A stretch of DNA of 64,000 nucleotides from Bog-756 sp963777665 (GCA_963777665.1 CAVZRJ010000005.1:1-64000), one strand, 5' to 3'. Shown: positions 43,064-52,200, numbered from the stretch's first letter. Notes: generated by a model not told the origin, from the letters alone. Translations and numbers: made by a program.

Positions 43064-44185
43064 ATGATCGTCGGGGTACCGAAGGAGCTGAAAGAGGACG
43101 AGTACCGGGTGGCCGTCAGCCCGGCGGGCGTGCGCGAGCTGACCGCCGTCGGGCACACCGTCTATGTCGAGCGCGACGCCGGGGTCGGCTCGTCCATTCC
43201 GGACGCGGACTTCGTCTCGACCGGGGCCACGATCGTGGAGGACCCGCACGACATCTGGGCCGCGTCCGACCTCATCCTCGGGGTCAAGGAGCCGGTTGCC
43301 GAGGAGTACCCGCGGCTCGCCCTGCGTACCGATCAGGTCCTCTTCACCTATCTCCATCTGGCCGCGTCCCGTGCCTGCACGGATGCGCTGGTGGCCGCCG
43401 GCAATACCGCGATCGCCTACGAGACCGTCCGCCAGAGCGACGGCTCACTGCCGCTGCTGACCCCGATGAGCGAGGTGGCCGGTCGGATGGCGCCCCTCGT
43501 GGGCTCCCACCACCTGATGCGTCCCGGCGGCGGCCGGGGCACCCTGGTCTGCGGCGTGCCCGGCGTGCGTTCCGCCAGGATCGTCATCCTGGGTGCCGGG
43601 GTGGCCGGTATGGCAGCGGCGACCCTAGCGGTCGGTCTGCACGCAGACGTCTACATCCTCGACCGTAACCTCGAGCGCCTGCGCCAGGTCGACCATCACT
43701 TCCGGGGAGCTCTCGAGACGGTGGCCTCGTCCACCCATGCCATCGAAGAGGCCTGTCTCGACGCCGACCTCGTGATCGGCGCGGTGCTCGTGGTCGGGGC
43801 GAGGGCGCCCACGCTCGTCACCGACGAGCTGGTGGGCAGGATGCGGGAGGGTTCGGTGCTGGTCGACATCTCGGTCGATCAGGGGGGCTGCTTCGAGTCG
43901 ACCCGGCCCACCACCCACTCCGATCCGACCTTCGAGGTCCGCGGCTCACTCTTCTACTGTGTGGCCAACATGCCCGGGGCGGTGCCCCACTCGTCCACCC
44001 ACGCGCTGGTCAACGCAACCCTGCCGTACGTGCTCGAGATCGCCAACCATGGCTGGCGCGACGCGGTCCGCGCCGATGCCGCCCTGGCCGAGGGGGTCAA
44101 CGTCGTGGACGGCGCGGTGGTCTACCGGCCCGTGGCCGAGGCCCACGGAACCCCCTACACCCCGCTCGACACCCTCCTCGGCTGA
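43064..44185 (+). CDS. ald: alanine dehydrogenase
   Basis: A 373-residue protein, the usual length of Ald. MIVGVPKELKEDEYRVAVSP is the family N-terminus with the substrate-binding Arg; later come VKEPVAEEYPRL with its Lys, then LFTYLHLAA with its His. The NAD loop is IVILGAGVAGMAAATLAVGL, and VLVDISVDQGGCFESTRPTT with its Asp completes the active site. It converts L-alanine to pyruvate and ammonia. Eleven bases after the permease, it most likely recycles the alanine made by the transaminase back to pyruvate. Confidence 0.93.
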   Translation: MIVGVPKELKEDEYRVAVSPAGVRELTAVGHTVYVERDAGVGSSIPDADFVSTGATIVEDPHDIWAASDLILGVKEPVAEEYPRLALRTDQVLFTYLHLAASRACTDALVAAGNTAIAYETVRQSDGSLPLLTPMSEVAGRMAPLVGSHHLMRPGGGRGTLVCGVPGVRSARIVILGAGVAGMAAATLAVGLHADVYILDRNLERLRQVDHHFRGALETVASSTHAIEEACLDADLVIGAVLVVGARAPTLVTDELVGRMREGSVLVDISVDQGGCFESTRPTTHSDPTFEVRGSLFYCVANMPGAVPHSSTHALVNATLPYVLEIANHGWRDAVRADAALAEGVNVVDGAVVYRPVAEAHGTPYTPLDTLLG

Positions 44186-44245
44186 GCAGCGCACTCCGGA
44201 TCGGCGCAGGCGGTCGGGGGCGGGTGGGCTGGCTATTCTGCGGTC

Positions 44246-45166
44246 ATGAGCACTCCCCGCGTCGCCGTCGGTCCCTTTCCTTCCGAGTTCGCGACCGACG
44301 CGGTGGCCGCCGGTGGAGGCAAGACGGTCGAGCTCGGGGAGCAGCCCGACGCCCTGGTCTGGCTCGATCCTGGAGATGTGGCCGGGCTCTCGGACTGGCT
44401 CGTCCAGGCCCCCGAGGCGCGGTGGGTGCAGCTTCCGTTCGCCGGCGTCGAACGGGTCGCCGAGGCCGGCCTGCTCGATCCGAAGCGCATCTGGACGTGT
44501 GCGAAGGGCTCCTATGCCGAACCGGTCGCCGAGCACGCCCTCGCCCTCGCTCTGGCCGGGCTCCGCCACCTGCCGGCCCGGGTCGAGGCCCGGTCCTGGG
44601 GGATCCCCGCAGGCACCTCCCTCTACGACCAGAGGGTGACCATCCTGGGAGGAGGCGGGATCGCCACCTCCCTGCTCCAGATGCTCGCCCCGTTCCGGGT
44701 CGAGGCGACCGTCGTGCGCCGCAGTCCCGACCCGTTGGCCGGTGCGGTACGCACCCTGCCGGTGACCGAGCTCCACGACGCCCTGCCCGGTGCCCTCGTG
44801 GTGGTGCTGGGCCTGGCCCTCACTCCGGAGACGACCCGCATCATCGGGGCGCGCGAGCTCGAGCTCATGGACGAGACGGCCTGGCTGGTCAACGTGGCCC
44901 GGGGTGGCCACGTGGACACGGCGGCCCTGGTCGATGCATTGCGGCGGGAGGCGATCGCCGGGGCGGCCCTCGATGTGACCGATCCGGAACCACTGCCCGA
45001 CGGTCACCCCCTCTGGGACCTGCACAACTGCATCATCACCCCGCACACGGCCGACACCATCGAGATGGTGATCCCCCTCCTCGCCGAACGGATCCGGGTC
45101 AACGTGGAGCGGTTCGCCGCGGGCGGCACCATGGTCGGCCTGGTCGACCCGTCCGCCGGGTACTGA
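44246..45166 (+). CDS. D-isomer-specific 2-hydroxyacid dehydrogenase
   Basis: A 306-residue NAD-binding dehydrogenase. The Rossmann loop is VTILGGGGIATSLLQML, with WLVNVARGGHVD supplying the catalytic Arg, DVTDPEPLPDGHPLW the Glu, and CIITPHTADTIE the His. It is a short member; the N-terminal substrate domain is compact. These enzymes reduce 2-oxo acids or oxidise D-2-hydroxy acids. It starts 60 bp after ald and could be in the same transcript, though it has no clear place in the amine pathway. Confidence 0.87.
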   Translation: MSTPRVAVGPFPSEFATDAVAAGGGKTVELGEQPDALVWLDPGDVAGLSDWLVQAPEARWVQLPFAGVERVAEAGLLDPKRIWTCAKGSYAEPVAEHALALALAGLRHLPARVEARSWGIPAGTSLYDQRVTILGGGGIATSLLQMLAPFRVEATVVRRSPDPLAGAVRTLPVTELHDALPGALVVVLGLALTPETTRIIGARELELMDETAWLVNVARGGHVDTAALVDALRREAIAGAALDVTDPEPLPDGHPLWDLHNCIITPHTADTIEMVIPLLAERIRVNVERFAAGGTMVGLVDPSAGY

Positions 45167-45326
45167 CCTCAGCCCGGTCCTGGCCCACCGGTGACCTGCC
45201 GGTCCCGGACGACGCGGCGGGGACCATGCTGTGGGGACCACGCGGTGTGGGCCGTCACACCCGCCCGCAACGATGTGGGTGTCAGGGAAAGGGCCCGCAG
45301 GATCACCGACCCGAGGAGACAGGACC

Positions 45327-45551
45327 ATGCACGGACCGGAGACCGACGGCGGCACGTTCACCATCGACTGCGCGGAGTGCGCTCACCGCGACACCCCGGT
45401 CTGTGAGGACTGCGTGGTCTCCTTCATCGTGAGCCGCGACCCGGACGACGCGCTGGTGGTCGACGCCGCAGAGGCGCGTGCCGTCCGACTGCTCGCACAC
45501 GCAGGACTGGTCCCCGGTGTCCGCCACGAGCCGCGGGCCGGAGGTCTCTGA
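45327..45551 (+). CDS. small CxxC protein, zinc-ribbon-like
   Basis: ATG 45327 follows GAGGAGACAGG and gives 74 residues. Two close Cys pairs, IDCAECAHRD and PVCEDCVVSF, form a Cys4 knuckle at about 14-29, followed by an acidic strand and a helix with LLAHAGLVPG. It is probably a structural zinc protein. I have seen such short proteins in actinobacterial chromosomes but know no function. It stands between the hydroxyacid dehydrogenase and queG. Confidence 0.65.
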   Translation: MHGPETDGGTFTIDCAECAHRDTPVCEDCVVSFIVSRDPDDALVVDAAEARAVRLLAHAGLVPGVRHEPRAGGL

Positions 45552-45611
45552 CCGAACTGCCGCTCACCGAGCTGTGCCAGCCCGCCTCCGGGCCGGTGGG
45601 ACCACCGGCCC

Positions 45612-46760
45612 GTGCCAGCATGGAGCGTGCGCCGTTCGCCGATCTCGCCATCGCCCGACCCGGAGCGCAACGCGGCCCGAGGCGACCTGCGCGAGGAGCT
45701 CCTGCGAGCGGGGCTCGACCGGGGCCTCGCTGCAGTCGGGGTCGCCGGTGTCGGCGTGCTCGGTGAGGCACGCACCGCTCTCCACGCCCGACGCCGGGAG
45801 GGACTCGACGGAGGGATGCAGTTCACCTATCGCAATCCGGACCGGTCGACCGACCCCGGGCGAATCCTGAACGGCGCCCGGTCCCTGGTGGTCGGAGCCT
45901 GGGGGTACCGCCGTCGAGATCCTTCCGACAACGGCCCCGGCCCGCGCCCTGTCGGCGCTGTCGCCCGCTACGCGCACCGCGATCACTACGCCTCGTTGCG
46001 TGCGGCGCTCGGAGCGGTCGCCGACCTTCTGACCCGACGCGGGTGGCGGGCCGTCGTGGTCTGCGACGACAACGCCCTGGTCGACCGTGCAGCGGCCCAG
46101 CGCGCCGGCCTCGGATTCTACGGACGCAACAGCATGCTCCTGCTTCCCGGGCTCGGCTCGTGGTTCGTCCTCGGCTCGGTGGTCACCGACGCACCGCTCG
46201 AGCCCACGGCGGCCGCCGGACCGAGCAGCCCGGCCGAGGGGTGCGGCGGATGCACCCGGTGCCTCAGTGCCTGCCCGACCGGCGCACTGGTCGCTCCCGG
46301 CGTGCTCGACGCCCGGCGCTGCCTGGCCTGGTTGGTGCAGGCCCCCGGGACGTTCCCGGTCGAGCTCCGCGCCGCGCTCGGCGGCCGCCTCTACGGGTGC
46401 GACGAGTGCCAGGAGGTCTGTCCCATCAACAGGCTCGCCGACCGGCGCCACCCTCCCGCCGAGCGAGAGGCCGACGCGGAGCCGGCGGTCGACCTGCTCG
46501 ACCTGCTGGCGGCGAGCGACGAGGAGCTGCTCTCTGCGCACGGTCGGTGGTACATCGCCGGACGCGATCCCCGCTACCTGCGGCGCAACGCGTTGGTCGC
46601 CCTGGGCAACGTGGGTGACGGAGCGGACCCGGCCACGGCGTCGACGCTGGCACGCTACGTGCGGGCGGACGACCCCCTCCTCGCCGAGCACGCGCGCTGG
46701 GCTGCGGACCGCCTGGGCCGGGTGGACCTCCTGGCCCCGCCGGACGTGCCCGTCCGGTGA
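45612..46760 (+). CDS. queG: epoxyqueuosine reductase QueG
   Basis: A 382-residue protein (GTG start). The N-terminal cobalamin-binding part includes the conserved region VVVCDDNALVDRAAAQRAGLG with the catalytic Asp and GFYGRNSMLL. Two [4Fe-4S] clusters are given by CGGCTRCLSACPTGAL and YGCDECQEVCPINR, and a HEAT-like tail follows. The enzyme reduces epoxyqueuosine to queuosine in tRNA anticodons, using cobalamin and iron-sulfur clusters. Its stop overlaps the start of the glycosyltransferase gene (GTGA). Confidence 0.92.
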   Translation: MPAWSVRRSPISPSPDPERNAARGDLREELLRAGLDRGLAAVGVAGVGVLGEARTALHARRREGLDGGMQFTYRNPDRSTDPGRILNGARSLVVGAWGYRRRDPSDNGPGPRPVGAVARYAHRDHYASLRAALGAVADLLTRRGWRAVVVCDDNALVDRAAAQRAGLGFYGRNSMLLLPGLGSWFVLGSVVTDAPLEPTAAAGPSSPAEGCGGCTRCLSACPTGALVAPGVLDARRCLAWLVQAPGTFPVELRAALGGRLYGCDECQEVCPINRLADRRHPPAEREADAEPAVDLLDLLAASDEELLSAHGRWYIAGRDPRYLRRNALVALGNVGDGADPATASTLARYVRADDPLLAEHARWAADRLGRVDLLAPPDVPVR

Positions 46761-47899
46761 CCCACCTGCTCGTCACCAACGACTTCCCGCCCAAGGTCGG
46801 AGGGATCCAGGCCTATCTCTGGGAGCTCTGGCGCCGGCTCGATCCCGGCTCCTTCACGGTGTTGACCGCCTCTTCCGATCCGGATGCCGGCGCCTTCGAC
46901 CGGGAGCAGGCCGAACGCGGTGTCCGCATCGAACGGGTGCCGGCCAAGGTGCTGGTTCCCTCCCCGTCCCTCGTCCGCCGGATCCGAGCGACCGCGGCGC
47001 GGGTCGGTGCCGGTCTCGTGGTCGTCGACCCCGCGTTCCCGCTGGGCCTGGTCGGTCCGAGGTTGGGCATCCCCTATGCCGTCCTGCTCCACGGCGCCGA
47101 AGTGGCCGTCCCCGGCCGCCTGCCGGTGAGCCGGCCGGTCCTCTCCCACGTGATCCGCGGCAGTGCGTTGGTCGTCTCGGCCGGCGGGTACCCGGCCGCC
47201 GAGGCCCGGCGCGCGCTGCGCGGGAAGGTGATGCCCCCGGTCGTGGAGATCCCGCCCGGCGTGGACCTCGACCGCTTCTACCCGCTCGGCGCCGACGAGC
47301 GCGCCCTGGCCCGGGCGGACCTCGGCCTCCCCGTCGACGGACCCCTCGTGGTCAGCGTCAGTCGGTTGGTCCCGCGCAAGGGCATGGACGTGCTCGTCGA
47401 CGCCGCCAGCCGGCTCGCCCCGCTCTTTCCCGCCCTCACCGTCGCCATAGCGGGCCGCGGCCGTGATGCGGAGCGTCTGGCCGGCCGGGTCGCCGAGCTG
47501 GGAGCGCCGGTGAGGTTGCTCGGCGGGGTGTCCGACGCAGACCTGCCCCGACTGGTCGGCGCCGCCGACGTCTTCGCCATGATCTGCCGGAACCGTTGGC
47601 TCGGCCTCGAACGCGAGGGATTCGGCATCGTCTTCCTGGAGGCCGCCGCGGCAGGTGTGCCCCAGGTCGCGGGCGCGTCGGGGGGAGCCGGCGAGGCGGT
47701 GGTCGACGGGGAGACGGGCATCCTGGTCCGCCGGCCTGCCGAGGTCGCCGAGGCGACCCGCGCCATCGCCCGGCTGCTCGAGAGCGACGGACTTCGTACC
47801 CGGATGGGAGAGACAGCCCGCAGCCGGGTCGTGGCATCCTTCGACTACGACCGACTCGCCCCTAGGCTGGCCGCGTCGCTCACGGGCGTGGGAGGCTGA
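46757..47899 (+). CDS. pimB: GT4 glycosyltransferase, PimB-like
   Basis: A 380-residue GT-B family 4 enzyme. LLVTNDFPPKVGGIQAYLWEL at the N-terminus and EIPPGVDLDRFYPL, VSVSRLVPRKGMDVLVDAAS and GLEREGFGIVFLEAAAAGVP in the C-terminal domain closely match mycobacterial PimB' (Rv2188c), which adds the second mannose to phosphatidylinositol mannoside. The order PimB-like, SRPBCC and, a little further on, PlsC recalls the mycobacterial Rv2182c-Rv2188c region. The gene symbol rests on this resemblance; a different GDP-mannose acceptor is possible. Confidence 0.75.
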   Translation: MTHLLVTNDFPPKVGGIQAYLWELWRRLDPGSFTVLTASSDPDAGAFDREQAERGVRIERVPAKVLVPSPSLVRRIRATAARVGAGLVVVDPAFPLGLVGPRLGIPYAVLLHGAEVAVPGRLPVSRPVLSHVIRGSALVVSAGGYPAAEARRALRGKVMPPVVEIPPGVDLDRFYPLGADERALARADLGLPVDGPLVVSVSRLVPRKGMDVLVDAASRLAPLFPALTVAIAGRGRDAERLAGRVAELGAPVRLLGGVSDADLPRLVGAADVFAMICRNRWLGLEREGFGIVFLEAAAAGVPQVAGASGGAGEAVVDGETGILVRRPAEVAEATRAIARLLESDGLRTRMGETARSRVVASFDYDRLAPRLAASLTGVGG

Positions 47900-47943
47900 T
47901 CCCGTGTGGGTCGCGGCAGACGAGTCGAGGAGGAGGGTCGATC

Positions 47944-48387
47944 GTGGCGGAGCATGCCACTGAGCGAATGGTCGTGTCGGCCACCCCCGCGCGCTGCTTC
48001 GCGGTGAGTGCTGACATCGAGAGCTATCCCTCGTGGGCCGCCGACATCAAGGAGGTGACCGTCGACGAGCGCGATGACGAGGACCGGCCGCGGCTGGTGA
48101 CGTTTCGGGCCGCCGCGTTCGGACGCAGCACGAACTACACCCTCGCGTACGACTACTCGGAGGCGCCGGGTGTCCTGGCGTGGATCCAGACCGAGGGCGA
48201 TATCACCAACAAGCTCGACGGGCGCTACGTCTTCGCCCCGGCGCCTGACGGGGGAACCGAGGTGACCTACCACCTCGAGGTCGAGATGAAGGTGCCGGTC
48301 CCGGCCTTCATCAAGATGCGGGCCCAGAGCCGGATCATGTCGATCGCCCTGCGCGACCTGAAGGCCAGGGCCGAGTCTGCGGCGTGA
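47944..48387 (+). CDS. SRPBCC (START/polyketide cyclase-like) family protein
   Basis: A 147-residue helix-grip protein; GTG 47944 follows GAGGAGGG. MVVSATPARCFAVSADIESY, PSWAADIKEV and the terminal helix IMSIALRDLKARAE are characteristic of the START-like fold with its deep hydrophobic pocket. Homologues sit next to pimB in mycobacteria (Rv2185c) and may carry or sense a lipid intermediate; the ligand is not known. The stop overlaps the start of the LLM oxidoreductase gene. Confidence 0.88.
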   Translation: MAEHATERMVVSATPARCFAVSADIESYPSWAADIKEVTVDERDDEDRPRLVTFRAAAFGRSTNYTLAYDYSEAPGVLAWIQTEGDITNKLDGRYVFAPAPDGGTEVTYHLEVEMKVPVPAFIKMRAQSRIMSIALRDLKARAESAA

Positions 48388-49136
48388 CCCCGCAGGCGGG
48401 CCCCGCACAGCGCGGTGCGCCCCTCCGGGTCGGGGTCACCCTTCCCCAGTTCCGGGACGATGCCGACACCGCTCTGGCCGCCGCCCTGCGGGCCGAGGCC
48501 GCTGGCATCGACGGGGTCTTCTGCTTCGACCACCTCTGGCCCATGGGCCAACCCGGGCGCCCGGCCCTTTCGCCGGTCCCCCTGCTCGGGGCGCTGGCCG
48601 CCGGGACATCGACTGTCGTGCTCGGCACCCTGGTCGCCCGGGTCGGGCTCCTGCCCGATGCGGTCCTGGTCGAGGCGCTCACCAGCCTCGACAGGATCAG
48701 CGGGGGTCGCTTCATCGCCGGGGTCGGCACCGGCGACCACCTCAGCCGCAGGGAGAACGAGGCGTACGGCATCCCCTTCGAACCGGCCGGCGTCCGACGC
48801 GAGCGTCTGGCCGGGATCGCGACCGAGCTGCTGGCCCGCGGCGTGCCGGTCTGGGTCGGCGGGGGACGGCCCGCGATGGTGGCCCTCGCCCGGACGGTCG
48901 GTGCCGCGGTCAACCTGTGGGGTGCTGATGCCCGCCGGGTGGCCGAGGTCGCCGTGGTCGCCCCCGAGGTGACCTGGGGCGGGCCGGTGGGTCGCACCGT
49001 GGCCGAGGCGACCGACCGGCTGGGGGCGCTGTCGGCCGCCGGTGCCACCTGGGCGGTGTGTGCCTGGGAGGATTCGCTCGAGGTCGTCGCCGAGGCGGCC
49101 GACGCGGTCCGGACGACACGCGGACCGGTGTCCTGA
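48384..49136 (+). CDS. LLM-class F420-dependent oxidoreductase
   Basis: A 250-residue luciferase-like TIM barrel: VGVTLPQFRDDADTALAAAL opens it, GVFCFDHLWPMG follows, then LGTLVARVGLLPDAVLVEAL, DRISGGRFIAGVGTGD and VPVWVGGGRPAMVALA. This is the F420-type subgroup of bacterial luciferase-like enzymes. It is shorter than the usual 280-340 residues, mostly lacking the insertion after the fourth strand. Its gene begins inside the SRPBCC stop codon, so the two are coupled. Substrate unknown. Confidence 0.85.
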   Translation: MTPQAGPAQRGAPLRVGVTLPQFRDDADTALAAALRAEAAGIDGVFCFDHLWPMGQPGRPALSPVPLLGALAAGTSTVVLGTLVARVGLLPDAVLVEALTSLDRISGGRFIAGVGTGDHLSRRENEAYGIPFEPAGVRRERLAGIATELLARGVPVWVGGGRPAMVALARTVGAAVNLWGADARRVAEVAVVAPEVTWGGPVGRTVAEATDRLGALSAAGATWAVCAWEDSLEVVAEAADAVRTTRGPVS

Positions 49137-49233
49137 AACCCGCGGCAGGTCGCAGTGCCCACACCGCCGAAGCCGCTCGGGGGATCGGATCACGATGGGC
49201 GCGTCGGGCAGGGGGGCAGCGGTAACCTGAGGC

Positions 49234-50436
49234 ATGGAATTCCGCCGGATCAACGGGCTCCCGCCGTACGTTTTCGCCACCATCAACGACTTGAAGGCTG
49301 CTGCACGGCACGACGGACGGGACGTGATCGACCTCGGATTCGGCAATCCCGACATCCCCTCGCCCGACGTGGCCGTCGAGAAGCTGGGTGAGGCGGCACA
49401 CAATCCGCGCAACCACCGGTACTCCTCCAGCCGCGGCATCCCGAAGATCCGCCAGGCCATCGCCGACCTCTACCTCCGCAAGTTCGAGGTCGAGCTCGAC
49501 CCCGACACCGAGGTGGTCACCACCATCGGCGCAAAGGAGGGTCTCTCCCATGTGATGTGGGTGCTGGTCGGCCCCGGCGACACCGCACTGGTGCCGTCGC
49601 CGTCCTACCCCATCCACATCTACGCGCCGCTCTTCGCCGGCGCCGACGTGCGTCACGTACGGCTCGACGCGCCCGGAGCGGGGAGCGGCGACAGCCCCGG
49701 ATCGACCTTCTTCGGCAACCTGATCGAGGCGTGGGAGTCCGCGTGGCCCAAGCCCCGGGTGGTCGTGCTCTCGTTCCCGCACAATCCGACCACCGAGTGC
49801 GTGGACCTGGCGTGGATGGCGCGGATCGTGGAATTCGCCCGCGAGCACGAGATCGTGCTGGTCCACGACTTCGCATACGCCGACATCGCCTTCGACGGCT
49901 ACACCCCTCCCTCCATCCTCCAGGTGCCCGGGGGGAAGGAGGTGGCTGTCGAGCTCTACACGATGACCAAGTCGTTCTCGATGGCGGGCTGGCGCGTCGG
50001 CTTCCTGTTGGGCAACGCCGAGATCGTGCAGGCCCTGACCAAGCTCAAGAGCTACCTCGACTACGGCACCTTCCAGCCCATCCAGATCGCGGCCATCGTG
50101 GCCATGAACGAGGCGCCCGACTATCCCAAGGTCGTCAACGAGACCTACCAGGCCCGCCGCGACGCGCTCTGCGAGGGGCTCAACCGGATCGGCTGGGAGA
50201 TCACCCCACCGCGCGGAACCATGTTCGTCTGGGCACCGATCCCCGAGCCCTATCGCGAGATGGGCTCGCTCGAGTTCTCCAAGTTCCTCGTCCGTGAGGG
50301 CGACGTGGCCACGTCACCGGGGGTCGGGTTCGGACCCGGGGGGGACGGCCACGTACGGTTCGCCCTCATCGAGAACGAGCAGCGGATCGGCCAGGGGGTC
50401 CGCAGTCTCCGCCGGGCCCTCACCCGGCTGCGCTAG
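49234..50436 (+). CDS. class I/II aminotransferase, AlaC-like
   Basis: A 400-residue fold-type I PLP enzyme. It has DLGFGNPDIPSP at 33-44, SYPIHIYAP at 124-132, SFPHNPTTECVD at 180-191, VHDFAYADIAFDG with the PLP Asp, and YTMTKSFSMAGWRVGF with Lys246. These residues closely follow AlaC, the alanine:2-oxoglutarate aminotransferase, and relatives. It likely forms alanine or another amino acid from pyruvate or a 2-oxo acid. It is a single transcriptional unit facing the frameshifted decarboxylase-like gene. Confidence 0.88.
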   Translation: MEFRRINGLPPYVFATINDLKAAARHDGRDVIDLGFGNPDIPSPDVAVEKLGEAAHNPRNHRYSSSRGIPKIRQAIADLYLRKFEVELDPDTEVVTTIGAKEGLSHVMWVLVGPGDTALVPSPSYPIHIYAPLFAGADVRHVRLDAPGAGSGDSPGSTFFGNLIEAWESAWPKPRVVVLSFPHNPTTECVDLAWMARIVEFAREHEIVLVHDFAYADIAFDGYTPPSILQVPGGKEVAVELYTMTKSFSMAGWRVGFLLGNAEIVQALTKLKSYLDYGTFQPIQIAAIVAMNEAPDYPKVVNETYQARRDALCEGLNRIGWEITPPRGTMFVWAPIPEPYREMGSLEFSKFLVREGDVATSPGVGFGPGGDGHVRFALIENEQRIGQGVRSLRRALTRLR

Positions 50437-50471
50437 TCCGACGCCTGCCGAGCCGTCTGGTCGCGCTCGGG

Positions 50472-51306
50472 TCAGGCATCCGGCGGATCGCCGGCGCCCA
50501 CGATCACCGCCCCGCCGAAGGTGGCACGCATCCGCGCTGCAGTCGACGAGAAGAGCGCCGCGTCGGGGCAGTCCGAGCGAGCGCAGCTCGTCTGCCATCG
50601 GGTGCCGTCCGAGCACCAGGGTTGCGCCGCCGGGCCGTCCGTTGGTGCCCTCCGAAGAGGTCGTCCACTCGGTCCGGCGAAGGACGCCGTCACGGAACGA
50701 GTAGCTCGGGGGTGCCTGCGGCGGCAGATGGATCCGGCCGCCGGCCGCCACGGTCAGGGTGAGCACGTGGACCCCGTCGTCGACCAGGCGCACGGTGGTG
50801 CCGGTGCCGGCGCGTGCACCGTTCGGATCCGGCTCGTCGATCGTGATCGAGGTGACCCACTTGGGGAAGCCCCAGATGTCCCGACCGGCGGCGCAGGTGA
50901 ACTCCTGGTCGACCGGGAGGCGGTGGATGTAGACCCCGATCGCCCCTGTGGCGAACTCCCTGATCCGCTGCGCTGGGGTCGGGCCGGGCGGGGCGTCGTG
51001 CGCACGGACCACGAAGCCGACGGCCACCTCGTGGTACGGGTCGAGGTCGGTGTCGTCGTAGCGGCAGACGGCCAAAGCGAGCAGCGCCCGCCCGGGCACC
51101 GGTCCGGTCACCTCGAGTCCGGTCGGACCGACCAGCCGCTGGGCCGCCGCCGCCGGCACCAGGTACTGGACGCCCCACTGGGCCGCCCGTCGCACCTCGA
51201 CCGGCAGCTCGAGCTCGCGTCCGAGCACGGTCCAGGCGCGGCGCTCGCCGGACTGGGCGTCGCCGTCGGGGCGACCCGGGGCGTGTACCGGAGCGCGGAC
51301 GGACAT
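50472..51306 (-). pseudogene. acetoacetate decarboxylase-like gene with one frameshift
   Basis: ATG 51306 encodes an ADC-superfamily protein: VQYLVPAAAAQRLVG, then VAVGFVVRAHDA, FATGAIGVYIHRLPVDQEFT and DIWGFPKWVTSITID with the conserved WGFPK. Around 50575 the sensible frame switches to ALFSSTAARMRATFGGAVIVG, ending at a stop at 50472. In the original frame translation runs on into the antisense of the aminotransferase gene. Total length is one base more than a multiple of three, so a one-base deletion restores about 277 residues. It may be a sequence error. The WGFPK motif suggests the ADC fold but the Schiff-base Lys needs care. Confidence 0.75.
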
Positions 51307-51344
51307 GGAGTGCAGTTCAGCACAGGTGGGGTTACCGTTGCCTT

Positions 51345-52118
51345 GTGGCCTACTGGATCATGAAGGCGGTGATCAGCCCCTTCCTGTACCTCCTGTGGCG
51401 GGTCAAGGTCGAAGGTCGGGAGCACGTCCCGGCGCACGGACCTGCCGTCCTGGCCGCCAACCACCAGTCCTTCTGCGACTCCTTCTTCCTGCCGCTCGTG
51501 GTCCGGCGCCGGGTGACCTTCGTGGCCAAGGCCGAGTACTTCGACAGCTGGAAGACCGCGTGGTTCTTCCGGGCGGCCGGACAGATCCCGATGAACCGGA
51601 GCGGGGGAGACGCCTCGCAGCGGGCGCTCGACACGGCCACCCGTGTGCTCGAAGCCGGCGGGATCCTGGCCATCTACCCCGAGGGCACCCGAGCCCCCGA
51701 CGTCCGACTGCACCGGGGGAAGACCGGCGTGGCCCGGCTCAGCCTCGGGTGTGACGTCCCGATCATCCCGGTGGGCATTGTGGGCACCCGGGCCGTCCAG
51801 CCCCCGGGCAGCATGTTCATGCGGCCGTTCCACCCTGTCACCGTGAGGTTCGGACCGCCGGTCGCGTACCTCCACCGGGGGACCCGGATCACCACCGGCC
51901 GATGCGGAAGACCGAGCGCCACGTCCGGTCCGGAGGGGAGCGCCTCCGCCGAACAGGAGGAGCTCCGGGAGTTGACCGACGCGCTGATGACCGAGATCGC
52001 CGCGCTCTCGGGCCAGGAGTACGTCGACGAGTATGCGAGCAGGAGACACCGGGACCGGACAGCACCCGGGGGCGACCCGGGGACGGCGGATCAGGCCGGC
52101 GAGCGGGCGGCCGGTTGA
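51345..52118 (+). CDS. 1-acyl-sn-glycerol-3-phosphate acyltransferase (PlsC family)
   Basis: A 257-residue acyltransferase (GTG start). Motif I is NHQSFCD at 39-45, with His and Asp; motif III is YPEGTRAPD at 111-119; motif IV is VPIIPVGIVGT at about 135-145. These define the PlsC group that acylates lysophosphatidic acid at the membrane. The C-terminus has an unusual Gly/Arg/Ser-rich stretch (about 177-205), then the family-typical SGQEYVDEYAS. It is part of a region similar to mycobacterial Rv2182c-Rv2188c. Confidence 0.9.
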   Translation: MAYWIMKAVISPFLYLLWRVKVEGREHVPAHGPAVLAANHQSFCDSFFLPLVVRRRVTFVAKAEYFDSWKTAWFFRAAGQIPMNRSGGDASQRALDTATRVLEAGGILAIYPEGTRAPDVRLHRGKTGVARLSLGCDVPIIPVGIVGTRAVQPPGSMFMRPFHPVTVRFGPPVAYLHRGTRITTGRCGRPSATSGPEGSASAEQEELRELTDALMTEIAALSGQEYVDEYASRRHRDRTAPGGDPGTADQAGERAAG

Positions 52119-52200
52119 CGCAGCGGGTGCGGCCCGTCCCGGCCGTTGTTCGTAACCGGCCGGAAACCGAGCGGACACACTGGCCGTCTACCCTGGCCTG

